Positions 10,257 through 22,093 of a stretch of 64,000 nucleotides of DNA are shown piece by piece. The stretch's first letter is position 1; each line of letters starts with the position of its first letter. The notes beneath the pieces are model-generated. The model was given only the letters and a program-made list of their open reading frames with translations, did not search any database and was not told the origin of the DNA. The stretch comes from Metarhizium brunneum (lineage: Eukaryota > Ascomycota > Sordariomycetes > Hypocreales > Clavicipitaceae), in assembly GCF_013426205.1 (NCBI RefSeq), contig NC_089427.1, positions 2,356,001-2,420,000 on the forward strand, given 5' to 3'. The position numbers were made by a program, and so were the translations under genes.

Positions 10257-13200
10257 TCATTCATCGTCATCACTATCGTCCCCTAGCAGCTCCCCTTCGT
10301 CATCGTCGACAATGGCATAGTCACCGCGGCCCCGTGCGAAGCTGTCTCTAGTCGTGAACCGTCGATTCCCACTAGAGAACCAGCTTTGTCCGCTACCGCC
10401 ACGTACCCGGCTGTATGAGCCCGTCGCCGATCGCCAGAGACCGCCGACAAGAAGGGGTAGGGTTGCTACTACTGCCACCACAGCCGATATCGCAATGACG
10501 GGGTACTTAACCCATGGGCGGTCGCTGTCAAAACTCGAAGATGTGTCGCCTAGTCGAATCTGGCCGAATTTGCCGTCCCAGTTACGATAAACCCACCAGC
10601 CAATGGCCCCCGCCAATGTGAATGGGATCACCACGGCAAAGAATATCGCCGTGCCTGAGGTTCGGTGCTTCCTCTCAAATTCGTCCTCATGGCCTTCGCA
10701 CGGATGTTCCTCAGATGCCTTGTCCAGTTCCCTACCGCCTTCACAGGTGGAGAGGGGGATTCGACGGTAACCTGTTGGGTCAAAGTATGAGGTTGCGTTT
10801 GGATTTCTGGAGCACCACTCCTTGCCCGACAGAGGTTGGTAGCCCTGAACCAGTCGGCACTGCTGAGAATCAGAATCTTCCAATTCAAAATTGTAGGCGC
10901 TAGACACAGATTAGCCCAGTTATCTTAAGCGAGTCTTGAAGGGATGAAGGGGGCAAAAGGAAAATTCGTAGCAGGCTGATGACGTACCACTCGAAGTCCT
11001 CTCGTTTACAGGGGCAATTTTTAAACTCCACCAAGCGCTTGAGATTCTCGTTGTTGTAGCATTTGCGATCAGTCTTCTTGCGAAGGTACTTGGATTCATG
11101 GCCAAACAGGCAGTTATCGGCTTGTAGTGGGTGTTGAGGTCCCCACAAGGTATAATCCGACTCGGCTGCTGAATCTTCGTTATATTTGCATGGCTTGTCT
11201 GCGAGGCCGCTGAAATCGATGTTAACCGTCATCATCTTGTCCTTGTTGTCTCGGCACCATAAAAGAAAGTTTCGCGAGGTTCCCGATTTAAGCGTCGTAA
11301 TATCCAACACGGTGACTTCGCTCTCGGAGAACTCCATGTCTTTCCAGGTCTTGCCTTCGTCGGTAGAGTAGGACACAATCTTGGTTTTGACATCATTCTT
11401 GCGAGTGGCTCGTTGAACAAGAACCATGACAGATCCTTGATCACCGTACTGCCAAGTCCAGTGTCCCTTCTTTACGTTTGCCCAGGTGATGCCTCCGTCA
11501 GTACTCAAGAAGGTATCGGCATCCTTGATGTCACCTAGGCTGGCCCCAACATTGCCAATGCCGAAAATGAATCCCACAGCAGTGTCCGCGGCAAACGTCC
11601 GCTGCTTATCGTCGCGCTCCGTATAGTGGTGCAAGTGAAGGGCGCACTTGCTGTCTCCCTTGGCGCTGCTGCAAGAGTACGATTTGCCTTCTACGTCTTT
11701 TGCGGGAGGCGGCAGGTATCCCCACTGGGATCCATCGTTGTGAGAAACCTTGGTCTGCAACGTATTCGTCGTCTCCTTCTTGTTGTCTGCGTTGGTAACC
11801 ACATTGATCAGAGCTACCCCTTCCAACCCGGCAACCTTTTCAAAGTCGACATACATGTCCGCGTCGCTGTTGACATTTGCTGCGCTAACGACATACGATG
11901 TGCCATTCGAGTTGCTCTTGATGATCGAGCCATACAGCCGGCCAGCGCCAGCCTCTGAACGAACAAAGAGATTGACGGCATGCGTAGAGCTGTCCAGCAC
12001 TGTGTAATCGTCGTTATGTCCCTCGTGAAAGTTATGGGGATAGCGTGCCACCTCGAAATTCTTGCCATCCATGCTGGCAACCGCACGTGTGGCGCCAGTC
12101 TCAGGATCCTTGCTCGCTAAAAGTATAAACTCGCTCATGGTTGCAAAGTTGATTACCTGCCCATCAAATTTGACTGGCTCATCGTCGAAAAAGTTGTCGC
12201 TCGTAATGACGGTGAGGTTAGAATCCATACGCTCTTCGACATTGACAAGGCAAAGAACCTGCTTCTCGTCGCGGAATTTGTATGCAGAGCTGCCGGTAAA
12301 CTCGCACTTCTCTGCATAACGTCGCAGCGTCTTCCAATTATCTCCACGATCTCTTGATACAGACACTTCGGGGAAACAGGACTCCTTCCCCCCGACCTTC
12401 TCGCATGTCTCACCCATCCACAATAGCCAGTCCTTCCTATCTGGGTGGAATGCGAAAGGCACTGCGCCGGTCTTTGGCTTTGATGGGGCTTGAAAGGTGT
12501 GGAAGGATTGTCCACGGTCAACCGTGTAAATGACTTTCCTGTCGTCAGTTGTGAAGTAAACGACATCATTAAAGTAGTGGTGTGGGAAAATGCCGTGAAC
12601 ATTTTCTCCCTTGAGAACTTGCTTCCACTCCTTGCCATGGTCTTGAGATAGCCAAATTTGGTTCCCATCTGATGCTGGCCACAAAATGACAGTCTCGTCT
12701 GTGGAGGTGCTTGCATCACCCTTCTCGAGATATATCTTCTCAAATCTGTCGTGGCTAAAGTCAAAGATTTTCTGCTTCAAAGCAATCTCGCCAGTAGCAG
12801 GTGGCTGTGAGGGCTTTGTGTCGCCTTCAGAGCACTTTCGCTCGACCTGGTCGTCCTTTTGTTCACCACTCTTTCTTTTGCACGTGTTGCCGGGAATAAG
12901 CCTCCAGCCGGAGGAACCCTTAAACGTGCCATCGGGGTTGTCCTTGCACTCCTCACTGGGCACAGGAATGGGACCCGCCAGGACACACTTGTTGTCCTTG
13001 TCCCTCTGGAAATTGTAGTCGCATTCGAAGTCGGCATCGGTACATTCGCAGTCCTCTGTCTTGGGGACGGGGTCCTCGAACGGCTTCTTGATGAAGCAGT
13101 CTGCGGATTTCTTGCGGCGAGAATATGTTTGCTTGTGGCCCATGATGCAGCTGGGGTTGCCGTCTTTGTCAACTCTGGCGTGCCAGTCTTCCAAATCCTT

Positions 13201-14862
13201 GTCCTCACAAGTTCGCTCTTTGAGCCCTTCAAAGTCAATAGCAATCATGTGAAAGGTGCGATCCCTTTCACCCAAAAGCATGAACTTTAGACTGGTGGAA
13301 TCCTGAGTAGTAATTAACACGTCCGGCTTAATACTGAGATCTTTAGGTAAAGGCACATTCTTCCAATTATCTCCGTGGTCGAGTGAATATGAAAATTCCT
13401 TAATGTCTGGCTTATCTGAGTCCTTGATGGCGATTAAGATTGAACCCGAGTCGCCGAATTCGTACTTGTGAGGCCCATCCAGAGCTTTCTTCCAGGTCGA
13501 GCCAGCATTGTCAGAGACGTACAGATTGGCGTCGGTAAACCTTCCCAGAGATTCACCCGTGTTGCCGTTTCCCATAACCAACCCTGGCGCAGGACTGGAG
13601 AAGACGCGGCCCATGTTGTCCAGCTCCGTGACCGAATGCAAATGTAGTCTGTCGTCACCAGACTTGATTTCCGAAAATGTTCGGCCATCGTCAAGGGTGA
13701 TGTGGCTCACGATGATCTTGTCCGTCTTCTCCTTTGCTACTTCTGCACCGTTCTTGACAGTGTTCACAAGAAAGATGCCCTGGATACCAGAGATCTTTTC
13801 AAAATCAACATTGCCTTTGGTATTGCGATTAGTGTATGGGATATTCTCGGTGAAGTAGGTGCCATTCGAATTACTGGTAAATAGGACACCCATGGGCCGT
13901 GAAGGATGCGAAGTCATGACGTCAACCTGAATGCTGTAGTTTGTGCCTTCCAGGACAGTATATGCGCCTTGGTTGATTCTATGCGAGTGGTCATGGCTGT
14001 CGTCCTTGGGGAACATGGCTCGGTGCCACTTTTTCGTGTCATCACTTACATACAGGGCCATCTCGTCGCTGTGTGGGGAGGAGGTTGCCACCAGTAGGTA
14101 CTTCTTCACCACGGCCAAGTTGAGGAACCCGGTGACGCCTTTGTTCATTTCAATGTTTGGTTCGAATTCTTGGATATGCTTGTCTTGAACAGCAAAGAAA
14201 TCGTCGGAAATAACAAGCTTCTGTTCTTGCCGAAAGAAAGATATTGAATCTCTAACGATACAGAGCACTCGCGACTTATCCGTTTCGGGTTCGCCAGTGG
14301 TAAATTCGGGAGACGACTTGGCCCACCAACACCCTGTCGTGCTGACACGAAGGGCTTGGGTCTTCTTGAAACCATCGGTGGTATACATTGACTGCTCGTC
14401 ACAAAAGATTCCATCGCAGTCCATTGCGTTGAATATGATTCGATCGGGATCGCCGGCGTTGAAGACCATGACCTCGGGCTGGAACTTGCTGGGAAGGGCT
14501 TTTGTATTGAACCTGGTCCACGTCTCTCCTCGATCTTCAGTTCGGAATTGAGTTTTGCTGGGGGTGATTATATAGGCCCTTTTCTTGTCAAAAGGATGCA
14601 TAATGAGCTCGAGAACTTTGCCATCAGGAACGGAGTCGACCCGTTTCCATGAGACGCCTGCGTCTGCAGATCGGTAGACATTGCCTTCGATCTTGTCTTC
14701 GAATATGACAACGTCGCTGTCCTCAAAGTAGTTGATGTTCAATGGCGGGTTTTCAAACGTATTGACCGTCATCGACGGCTCATCTTTGGCGAGGACAGCT
14801 GTCCACAAGAGTGAGGACAGCAGGATGCGCCACGCGGCGGCTGCCTTGCCACCCGGCCTCAT
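10257..14862 (-). CDS. VPS10: Vacuolar protein sorting receptor Vps10 (sortilin family)
   Basis: Two exons (14862-10988, 10899-10257), 1505 aa, close to the yeast protein. The chosen Met starts a signal peptide (residues 1-25, ILLSSLLWTAVLA). Two Vps10 ten-bladed propeller domains follow, each with Asp-box/BNR motifs such as SADAGVSWK and SYSLDHGDNWK, and each closed by a cysteine-rich 10CC module (first near CEDKDLEDWHARV, second near CKREDFECAYNFELED). Two hydrophobic segments lie near 1375-1396 and 1424-1446, followed by a short acidic tail (DDDEGELLGDDSDDDE). The family carries carboxypeptidase Y and other vacuolar hydrolases from the late Golgi to endosomes and recycles by retromer. The frame stays open 55 codons upstream of the chosen start, but the signal peptide fixes the start. 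The only intron splits the second 10CC module. Confidence 0.96.
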
Positions 14863-15068
14863 CGTGGTGAAGCAGCGGGCGCTGCCAGGATCATCAAATT
14901 GTGTCGACGAGTGAAGGGAGATTTTGGAAGGTCGTGAGTACGAGCTTTGGGCACAGGAGGATGCTGGGCCTGTCGGGTGCGCGCAGATGGTGAGGAGGTG
15001 TGTCGTGGACACATGTGCTTGTCTCACGAGCAGCTAGAGCTGGAACCAGACGTCAGCAAGCGAGGCGT

Positions 15069-15089
15069 TTCACCGTGTTTAACGGTGAA
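15069..15089. repeat. 8-bp inverted repeat
   Basis: TTCACCGT and ACGGTGAA flank a 5-nt spacer, upstream of VPS10. It could be a chance hairpin or a dyad binding site. Confidence 0.5.
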
Positions 15090-15472
15090 GGCAAGTGTGG
15101 CGCGGGCTGACGGGCTGACGGGCGGTGCGGGTGAGGGGCCACTTGGAACCACCAGCCGTGGCTTGTGACTGGTCGACTGGCTGACCTGGCTTAAAATTCA
15201 AGCCACAGTTGAAGCCGGATGGGAAGCTGCTCGAAGCTTGAGGAAATGCTGCTTTTGAGAGCACTCGTTTCCGCTTGCATCAAGCACGATTGTGGTACTT
15301 AGTACTAGTAGTACACCATTCCGGCTGGGGTCAGCACGCAAGGGCTCCTCAACGCCGCGCATATTTCAAGTTCTCACCGACATGTCGTTTGTGCTGACTT
15401 TTGGCTCAACATAGCGAAGCTGAGGCGCATTGGGAAGCATGCAAAACTCGGGGCTTTAGTGTGCCGCATGTG

Positions 15473-15499
15473 TGCATGTACTAGTACGTAGTACATGCA
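15473..15499. repeat. 11-bp perfect inverted repeat
   Basis: The arms TGCATGTACTA and TAGTACATGCA flank the 5-nt spacer GTACG. The repeat lies 0.6 kb upstream of the VPS10 start and outside any gene. Confidence 0.75.
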
Positions 15500-16069
15500 T
15501 GTTACCACGTGAAACGCGACGGGCACCACCAGGCCAGCGAGCCGTTGTTGTTCTGACTTGCCAGAAATGTCCGACAAAGTTTCCGCATGCATCTCTACGA
15601 CGCTGATCAACCTTTGGAGGTGACAAAAACAACTAGTACTGTACCGATCCCCGGAAAGCAGAATCACAAGGCTAGCCGGAACAGGATGCCGGCTCAACCG
15701 GGGCGAACCATTTAATTACCTATTGGGAGGCAGTTACCCTTCCTCGTCCCTTGGCTCAAGGGCATGCTGGGATAGCCTGGTCATGGAATGGTGGCATTCA
15801 ACAGAGTCAGGGCGTCTGGCTGCGTTTGTCGAATCGTCATGCAAGCGTCAAGTCAAACGCAGTAGTACTCTCTGCATGTACAATACACGTTCCGCACTCC
15901 ATGCCCAGTAGATGGGATGGTAATAATCTACTAGAATTATCATCCAGGCAGGGGATAGTAGTATACAAAGTCATGCTGTAAGCTGGCATTGCATCCACCT
16001 GTCCGTTAGCATCATTCATGCTCATGCGTCGCGAGATGAAAGACTCGTTTGCCTGCGACTCAGAATGAG

Positions 16070-16159
16070 TACGGAGTACGGAGTATGTACCTGCATGAAA
16101 CACATGGGGGACGGTGGGTACCAAAGAGCCTTCATACCAGGTACTCATCGTACGGAGTA
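16070..16159. repeat. TACGGAGTA motifs (tandem pair plus single)
   Basis: 16070-16085 holds two overlapping copies with period 7 (TACGGAGTACGGAGTA). A further copy is at 16151-16159. Confidence 0.85.
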
Positions 16160-17360
16160 GATCCTACTAATACATAAGTACTCCGTGCATATGCATGTAA
16201 TATCTGTTCGCGATCCACGTGCCCGGTCCTGTCGACATTGAAGCTAATGAGCGCAGATGTGACCGTTCCTGACTGTCTAGCGCTGTACTGGAATATCAAT
16301 TGACACTGCGCGTCTATTGCGAAGTCCGCTTGGGCAATGTACATACAACGCTGTGTCGGTGGACTGTTTGGCTTCTGGCGGATTATTGCTACTAATAAGT
16401 ACCTAGGTACTTTAGGAGGTACTTAGCACATGCAGCACTTGACGTACAAGACCTCAAAAGGTAAGTAATAAACGCGTCTCAGCGCGGTCGGCGCCGTGGC
16501 AACGCCCACTGTGTTTGTTGACCAGGTCAAATCAGTCAAATCCCCCTTTTTCCAAATGCCATCAATTGATCATCCCTCTTGAAGTTGTACTAGCGGAAGC
16601 TTCTGTTCTAACCCCAGCATTGCATTGCTCCTTGGCTCGTGGCACCTCCCTGCACTGCCCTGCTGGTCCCTGCCGGTCCCTGTTGTCGCCTCACGCCCCT
16701 GTCTGTCCCCTTGCCGCCTCAACCAGACCCGTCCTCCAATTTTCCAGCGCCGTCACTTGCTTCTTCCCCGGACAGACGAATGTGACGCAGACGCGCCGTC
16801 GGCCACAAAGACTCCAGGACTGACTACGGAGTACGCAATAACGAGTATTTGCCCATCCAACCCGGTGCAGCAAAAGTGAGCAGCGTGAGAGCAGCTACCA
16901 CTGTTGCATGTACATCCGGCCCCTCGCCCAGGTCACGACTTGACGCCTCGACGCCCCAGTCGTCGCCGTGTCACGGTCCCCTGCTTCGAAAAGTTGTGGC
17001 TCCTCGCCGACGCAAAAGCCAGGCCTGGCCATATTAGTATTCTGAATTTGCTTCGCCCATCCCGCTCTCTCTTATCAATTTGCGCTCTCTTGTGGCCGGC
17101 TCTTCCTCCTCCTTCTACATCTTCGCCGTCCCTCCTTTTTGTGAAACCGTCAACCGCCAACCGCCAGCCGGAGCCGAAACAACAGCCACGGATACCTACT
17201 CAGGATACTAATAGACACCTTGCCTTTCTGCCCCGCTGTTCGACGTTCCTGCCCCTCGCAATCGACAAAAACAAACAAAACGCCGGCGCTTCATCCGCCT
17301 CACCTCATCTTCAACCTCAAACACGCCTTGATCTCACGCGTCCATCGAGCCAGACACACC

Positions 17361-19097
17361 ATGGCTTCTGTGTACAAGCAGTTTTTGGCTTCTCCCAGCT
17401 CCTCTCTCCTGGCTGACAAGGCCTCGCTGCACTATGTCACCACTACGACGTCCGTCTTTGGTGCTACCGAGATCATTAAGCACCTCGGCACGCTCCAGAA
17501 GCAGGTCAAGGTCAAGAAGCAGGAGTTCCTGAACCTTGTCGACGGACAAACCGTCATTGTCGCCGAAGTCGATACGGCTCTGGAGTTCCAAACTAGTGGT
17601 GGCGCTTACCTGCCCGGCCTGGACGACAACTTCTTATCTGATCGTGTTGCCTATTTGTCCATTGTGAGTTCACAGCTTTGGTTGCACGCTTAACAGTTAG
17701 CCGGCGCCGGCCTGGCTTGCTTAGCACCATGGGGGAATTGACTTCCAATTAACACTTGCCATGTCTAGATTCACATTGTAACACTCGACGATGAGGGCAA
17801 GATTCTTCAAATCCGTCAACAATGGGACCAGGGTTCCCTACTCAAGCAGATGGAAATCATCGGCAAGACTGGCCGCAATTGGCCTATTCGGGATAGCAGA
17901 GAGCAACTCACTTTGATCCAGTCCTGCCTCAAGTCAACTGGCGGAGCCCCAACGCGGCCCGAAAGCCACAATGATGTTGTGATCCGATCCCGCTGCAGTT
18001 CCAACAACGCCATGCGCGACCCCCATGCATCTCTGCAGCTGTTTGGAAATCGAGAGGAGCTTGAAGCTGCAGAGTCCGAGACTGTCGTGTCACCTTATGC
18101 AGGTCACCGTCAAGGACAGCGGTCTTTTGCCGATGTCTTGGGTGACGATCCTACTGGTGAGCATTACGGAGAAAACCACCATCGATCAGTCTCGCCGAGC
18201 AAGGCTGGACAGGGCAAGAATGTTCAGCCTATGCGCATCTTTGAGGGCCAGGAGCATGTTGAGGAGGAAGAGGAGGACACGCCCAAGACCACCAAGAACA
18301 AATACATCAAGCCTAATCCCCAAAGGTATAGCCACTTTGACTTTGCCGATGGATCCGATCCCCAGGACAGACCTCAGCCTGGTGTCTCATTCGAGAATCG
18401 TCCGAAATCGAAGCATGATAGCCAGTGGGATTTCCAAGACTTCACCACCCCCCACAAAACTCAGCCCACCAAACAGTACCGAGCACAGGATGTTCGTCAC
18501 TGGGACACCGAGGCTAGCAATATGGAAGATGATTCAGCTCACCAGATTGGGAAAGCTCGCCGTGATGCCGAAACCCATTTTGAGCTTCAGGATGACGGCG
18601 AGAAGCTGCCACATCAAGAGCGCGCAAACACCCGCCCTAGAGGTTCAATGCACAATGAAGGCCTCGGCTTGTACAAGAACAAACTGTTTGATCAGGGAGG
18701 TGCTACGCCGGAGCCCAAGCGTGCTCTCGGTAACATTACCAACTTGAAGGGCCGTGGCAATGATTTTGATCCCCACTTCGCCATGACTGACGAGTCGCCT
18801 GCTCCTGAGTCCTCGCGCAATCACCACATTCCAGAGGGAAGGCTGAAGGCTGTTAAAATGATGGACGCCAATTGGTCTTCTTACGATAAATCACCGACTG
18901 CCCAGAAGGAAAATAAACGAGGCGAGGCCCGATTCTTGGAAGACAACCAGATCAACATTGCTGGTGATGGTATGGGAGGCCGAAAGGGTACCAACCGCGA
19001 CTGGCTTTATGGTGGTGGTGGTGACGATGACACCCCGAAACCTACCTCACGAAAGGCCAACCCCGGTGCCGCTCAAAAGAGCTTCTGGGACTTCTGA
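17361..19097 (+). CDS. NTF2-like domain protein with repeated aromatic/acidic motifs
   Basis: Two exons (17361-17663, 17769-19097), 543 aa. Residues 1 to about 155 look like an NTF2-like fold: a helical start (YKQFLASPSSSLLADKASLHYV), EIIKHL, then alternating strands ending in IHIVTLDDEGKILQIRQQWDQGSLLKQM. The rest is low-complexity and charged, with a loose motif repeated about seven times: HFDF (290-293), QWDF (320-323), HWDT (345-348), HFEL (371-374), HFAM (437-440), NWSSYD (469-474) and C-terminal SFWDF (539-543), mostly followed by acidic residues. I know no characterised protein with this layout. NTF2-like folds serve in nuclear transport, RNA export or as small enzymes; the long disordered tail argues for a binding or scaffold role, which is inference. 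The start has a good context (cacaccATGG). Confidence 0.8.
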
Positions 19098-19986
19098 GAT
19101 GCTGAAGCAAAAAAGTATTTCCGAGAAAGACGCCAGAAGATTACAGACAGAGGATCAGGATTGTTCAACAAGGTGGTCTTGTACTTGTTGCGCGAAGGTT
19201 GTACGGGGAGTTTGTGTTGGCATTGACGACTTATACGCCTAAATGGCTCATGATTCATGAGAGCCTTTTCTTTACCACTCTGCTGAATTTGTTTCTTAGT
19301 TTGTTATCTATCCCCGTTGTGTTGGACATGCACTCAATCCACGGAAATTGAGCCACTATCTGCCCTTTTCAAACACATTCTACTATTACATGTTTTTTTT
19401 TGTCTTTTGTTATCATACACCGTCTCGGGCATCACGACAGCCGTGGACAAGGACGAGGGGTAAAGCTTGTATGTTTCGGGCACATAATGTACTTAACCGT
19501 ATTGTACAAGACTACCAAGATGCTGCTGCAGCTGATGTTTGTTCTGTGCAGTGTCAGTTCAATTTTTTCCACTTACATGTAACTTACATGCATGTTGTGC
19601 TACTTGTGCCATAAATGTAAGCTTATCAGTCACAATGCAAGTAAATCACATGCAATTGTTTTTCGGGTCTCTCGGCCATTCACTTGCCCTGTTGCTCCTT
19701 CATTTACCCGTCAGCGACCAAGTGAAAGAGCCCCATTGACTTAAGTTGCCAGCGGGGATGTTTATATCCTTGACCATATATACAATCGGTGATGCGCATA
19801 CCTGGTATAACAACATAATAATAACACTTGCCGCCCATATATCATAATGTCCAACGCCGCCCAGGCCGGAATCCAAATGCCCGCACAAGAGATCACTAAA
19901 TTCAAAATCTACATCCCACCCACTTAGAAGACAAAAAAAAGCCGGCTACATGGACCTGTGGGCCGCCTCACAATGCCCAGAGACGT
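19098..19986. other. Convergent intergenic region
   Basis: It lies between the NTF2-like gene and the permease gene. It is AT-rich in places, with no gene or RNA seen. Confidence 0.6.
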
Positions 19987-22093
19987 CTAACACATGAACT
20001 TGTAAAACTTCTTCCATTGAGGCCACGAAGCTCTTTCCTCTTGCTCCTGCGCAATTAAAATGGGCAGATTGAAATCTCTCCTGCCGGTATCAACATCCAT
20101 GTCGCAAACCCTGACAAAGGTGGTTCTGAAGTACAGCTTGTGGAGGATGTAGAAGAACAAGACGATGGGCACGCCCATGAACTTGAGGAAGAAGTTCCGA
20201 GTGACCTCGCCGGCGGTCATGTCCTGCCATCCGATGGGGAAGGCGCCGACCCAGAACTGGGCAATGAGGACGAGGACATTGAGGCTGAAGCCAACGTAGG
20301 AGCCGACGACGCCGACTTGGGAGTTGTACGCCATTTCGCTGAGGCGGCGGCCGCGGGAGGCCCAGGCGCGGCGGAAGCGGATGTGGCAGAAGCAAATGGA
20401 CGTCCATGTGAAGACGGTGGAGAGGCCGGAGATGGCGAGCAGCCAGTCGAACACGCTAGACTGCTCCCTAAGGTCGGCCAGGAAGGCAAGGAGGCCGAGG
20501 AGGGCGGCGACGAGGATGGCGACGAGGGGCCGGCCGCGTCTGTCGACGTAGCCGAGGATAGCGGGGGCCTGTTGGAGGTTGGCGAGGGCAGCGAGGGTTC
20601 GCGAGGAGCCAAAGACGGCAGAGTTGCCGACGGACAGGACGGCGACGAGGATGACGGCGTTCATGACTGAGGGGAGGACTTCGATGCCGGCTTCTTCGAT
20701 GGCGATGACAAAGGGGGATGCCTTGGCGTCGGCTTTGCTGTCGCCGCCTATGAGGCGGGGGTCGTTGTACGGGACCAGGAGGCCGACGAGCGTCAGGGCC
20801 ACGATGTAGAAGAGTGTGATCCGCCAAAAGACCTGTTTGATCGCCGTGGGGAGGGATTTGCGCGGGTTGGCTGTCTCGGCGGCTGCGAGACCCACGAGTT
20901 CGGTGCCTGTAAAGGCGAACGCCGCGGTGACGAAGACGCTGCAGAGACCCTTGAAGCCGTTGTTAAAGGCGCCTGGATTTTGCCAGAACTCGCCGCCAAT
21001 GTAGCCTCTGTCTGGTGTTCCGCCGCAGTTGAGGACAATGCCGAGAAGACTGCAGATGTTTATATGTTAGTGACACGTCTGACCAGGGAATGGCGTATTT
21101 GTACAAGCCCGGAGTTAGAGGAGAGTGTGTGTGGCTGTGACAAGTAGAACCAAGCAGGGTGAGTCGTACATGAAACCGATGACGGCAATAACTTTGATAA
21201 TGGAGAAGGTAAACTCGGCTTCACCATAGCCCTTGACACCAAAGAGGTTAATCATTAAGATTATAAAAAGAAATATGCTGACGAAAACGGCCTTTGGTAG
21301 CGTCTCGCCCCAGTAATTTATTGTCAGAGACGCAGCTATGATTTCGAGTGGCAAGACGGTGAGCCATTGCACTGCATAGCTACATAACGGGAGCGATTAG
21401 CACAATACACCATCGGTCATATGGGCCAGCAGACGGGTTGTGGTGCAGACTCACTTCCAGCCCATGGCAAATCCCCATGAGGGGTCCAGAAAACGTGTTG
21501 CCCACGACGAGAAGGACCCAGCAATCGGAAACAACACGGCCAGCTCACCAAGAGCCTGGCAAGTGCAATAGAGCATAATTCCAACGATGCTGAATGCGAT
21601 AAGTAATGAAGCTGGACCCCCGGAATGTAGGGCAGCGCCCGAAGCGACAAAGAGACCAGTACCTATACGACGCCACCAAAGTTAGAACAACCCGTGTGCT
21701 GTCAAGTAGCTTGGGAAAAAATTATAAAGAAAAGAATCAAGTTGGCATACCTATGGAACCTCCTATGGCAATCATCTGCAAATGCCTCCCTTTGAGCTTC
21801 CTCGCCAACCCGGTATTTGCGGACTCGAGCGCCGCCAGGCGCAAGTCATAGTAATGGTTCCCATATCGACGCTGGTTAGAATGGCTGTTGACTTGACTCA
21901 GGTGGTCGCTCGGGAAGAACGGAAGGCTGGTATCCCTCTTGAAGCCATCGAGGAAGCGTTGGAAGCGGGGCGGCGGTTGGTCGTCGTAGTATTCTGGCTC
22001 GCGCATGCTGTGGGAACTGCCGTGCGAAAAGGACTCTTCTTTGGTTTTGAAATTATGGACAGTGTTCAGCTCGATATCTCGCGGCGGTGCCAT
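19987..22093 (-). CDS. Amino-acid permease, yeast AAP (YAT) family
   Basis: Four exons in gene order: 22093-21751, 21662-21455, 21379-21170, 21049-19987; 607 aa. A hydrophilic N-terminus of about 95 residues leads to the family signature [28 protein letters not shown], then about twelve membrane segments. Recognisable family blocks include [55 protein letters not shown]...PGAFNNGFKG, FTGTELVGLAAAETANPRKSLPTAIKQVFWRI and SVGNSAVFGSSRTLAALA. Such proteins are plasma-membrane proton symporters for amino acids; specificity cannot be read from sequence. The cytosolic tail ends ...WKKFYKFMC. The start Met (MAPPRDIEL) is the first after an in-frame region that does not look coding. Splicing restores GGSIGTGLF and [13 protein letters not shown], which supports the exon borders. 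Confidence 0.92.

Larger units (their letters stand above)
14863..17360. other. Long divergent intergenic region
   Basis: No gene is seen in 2.5 kb between VPS10 and the NTF2-like gene. It contains perfect inverted repeats at 15069-15089 and 15473-15499, ACTAGTA words, and TACGGAGTA words at 16070-16085, 16151-16159 and 16825-16833. The C/T-rich part from about 17050 to 17360 looks like the 5' leader of the NTF2-like gene. Confidence 0.6.

Noticed and set aside
20140..20670. A Glu/Gly/Asp-rich open frame antisense to the permease
   Set aside because: It is the complement of the GC-rich third-position bias of the permease exon; the permease reading is conserved and complete.
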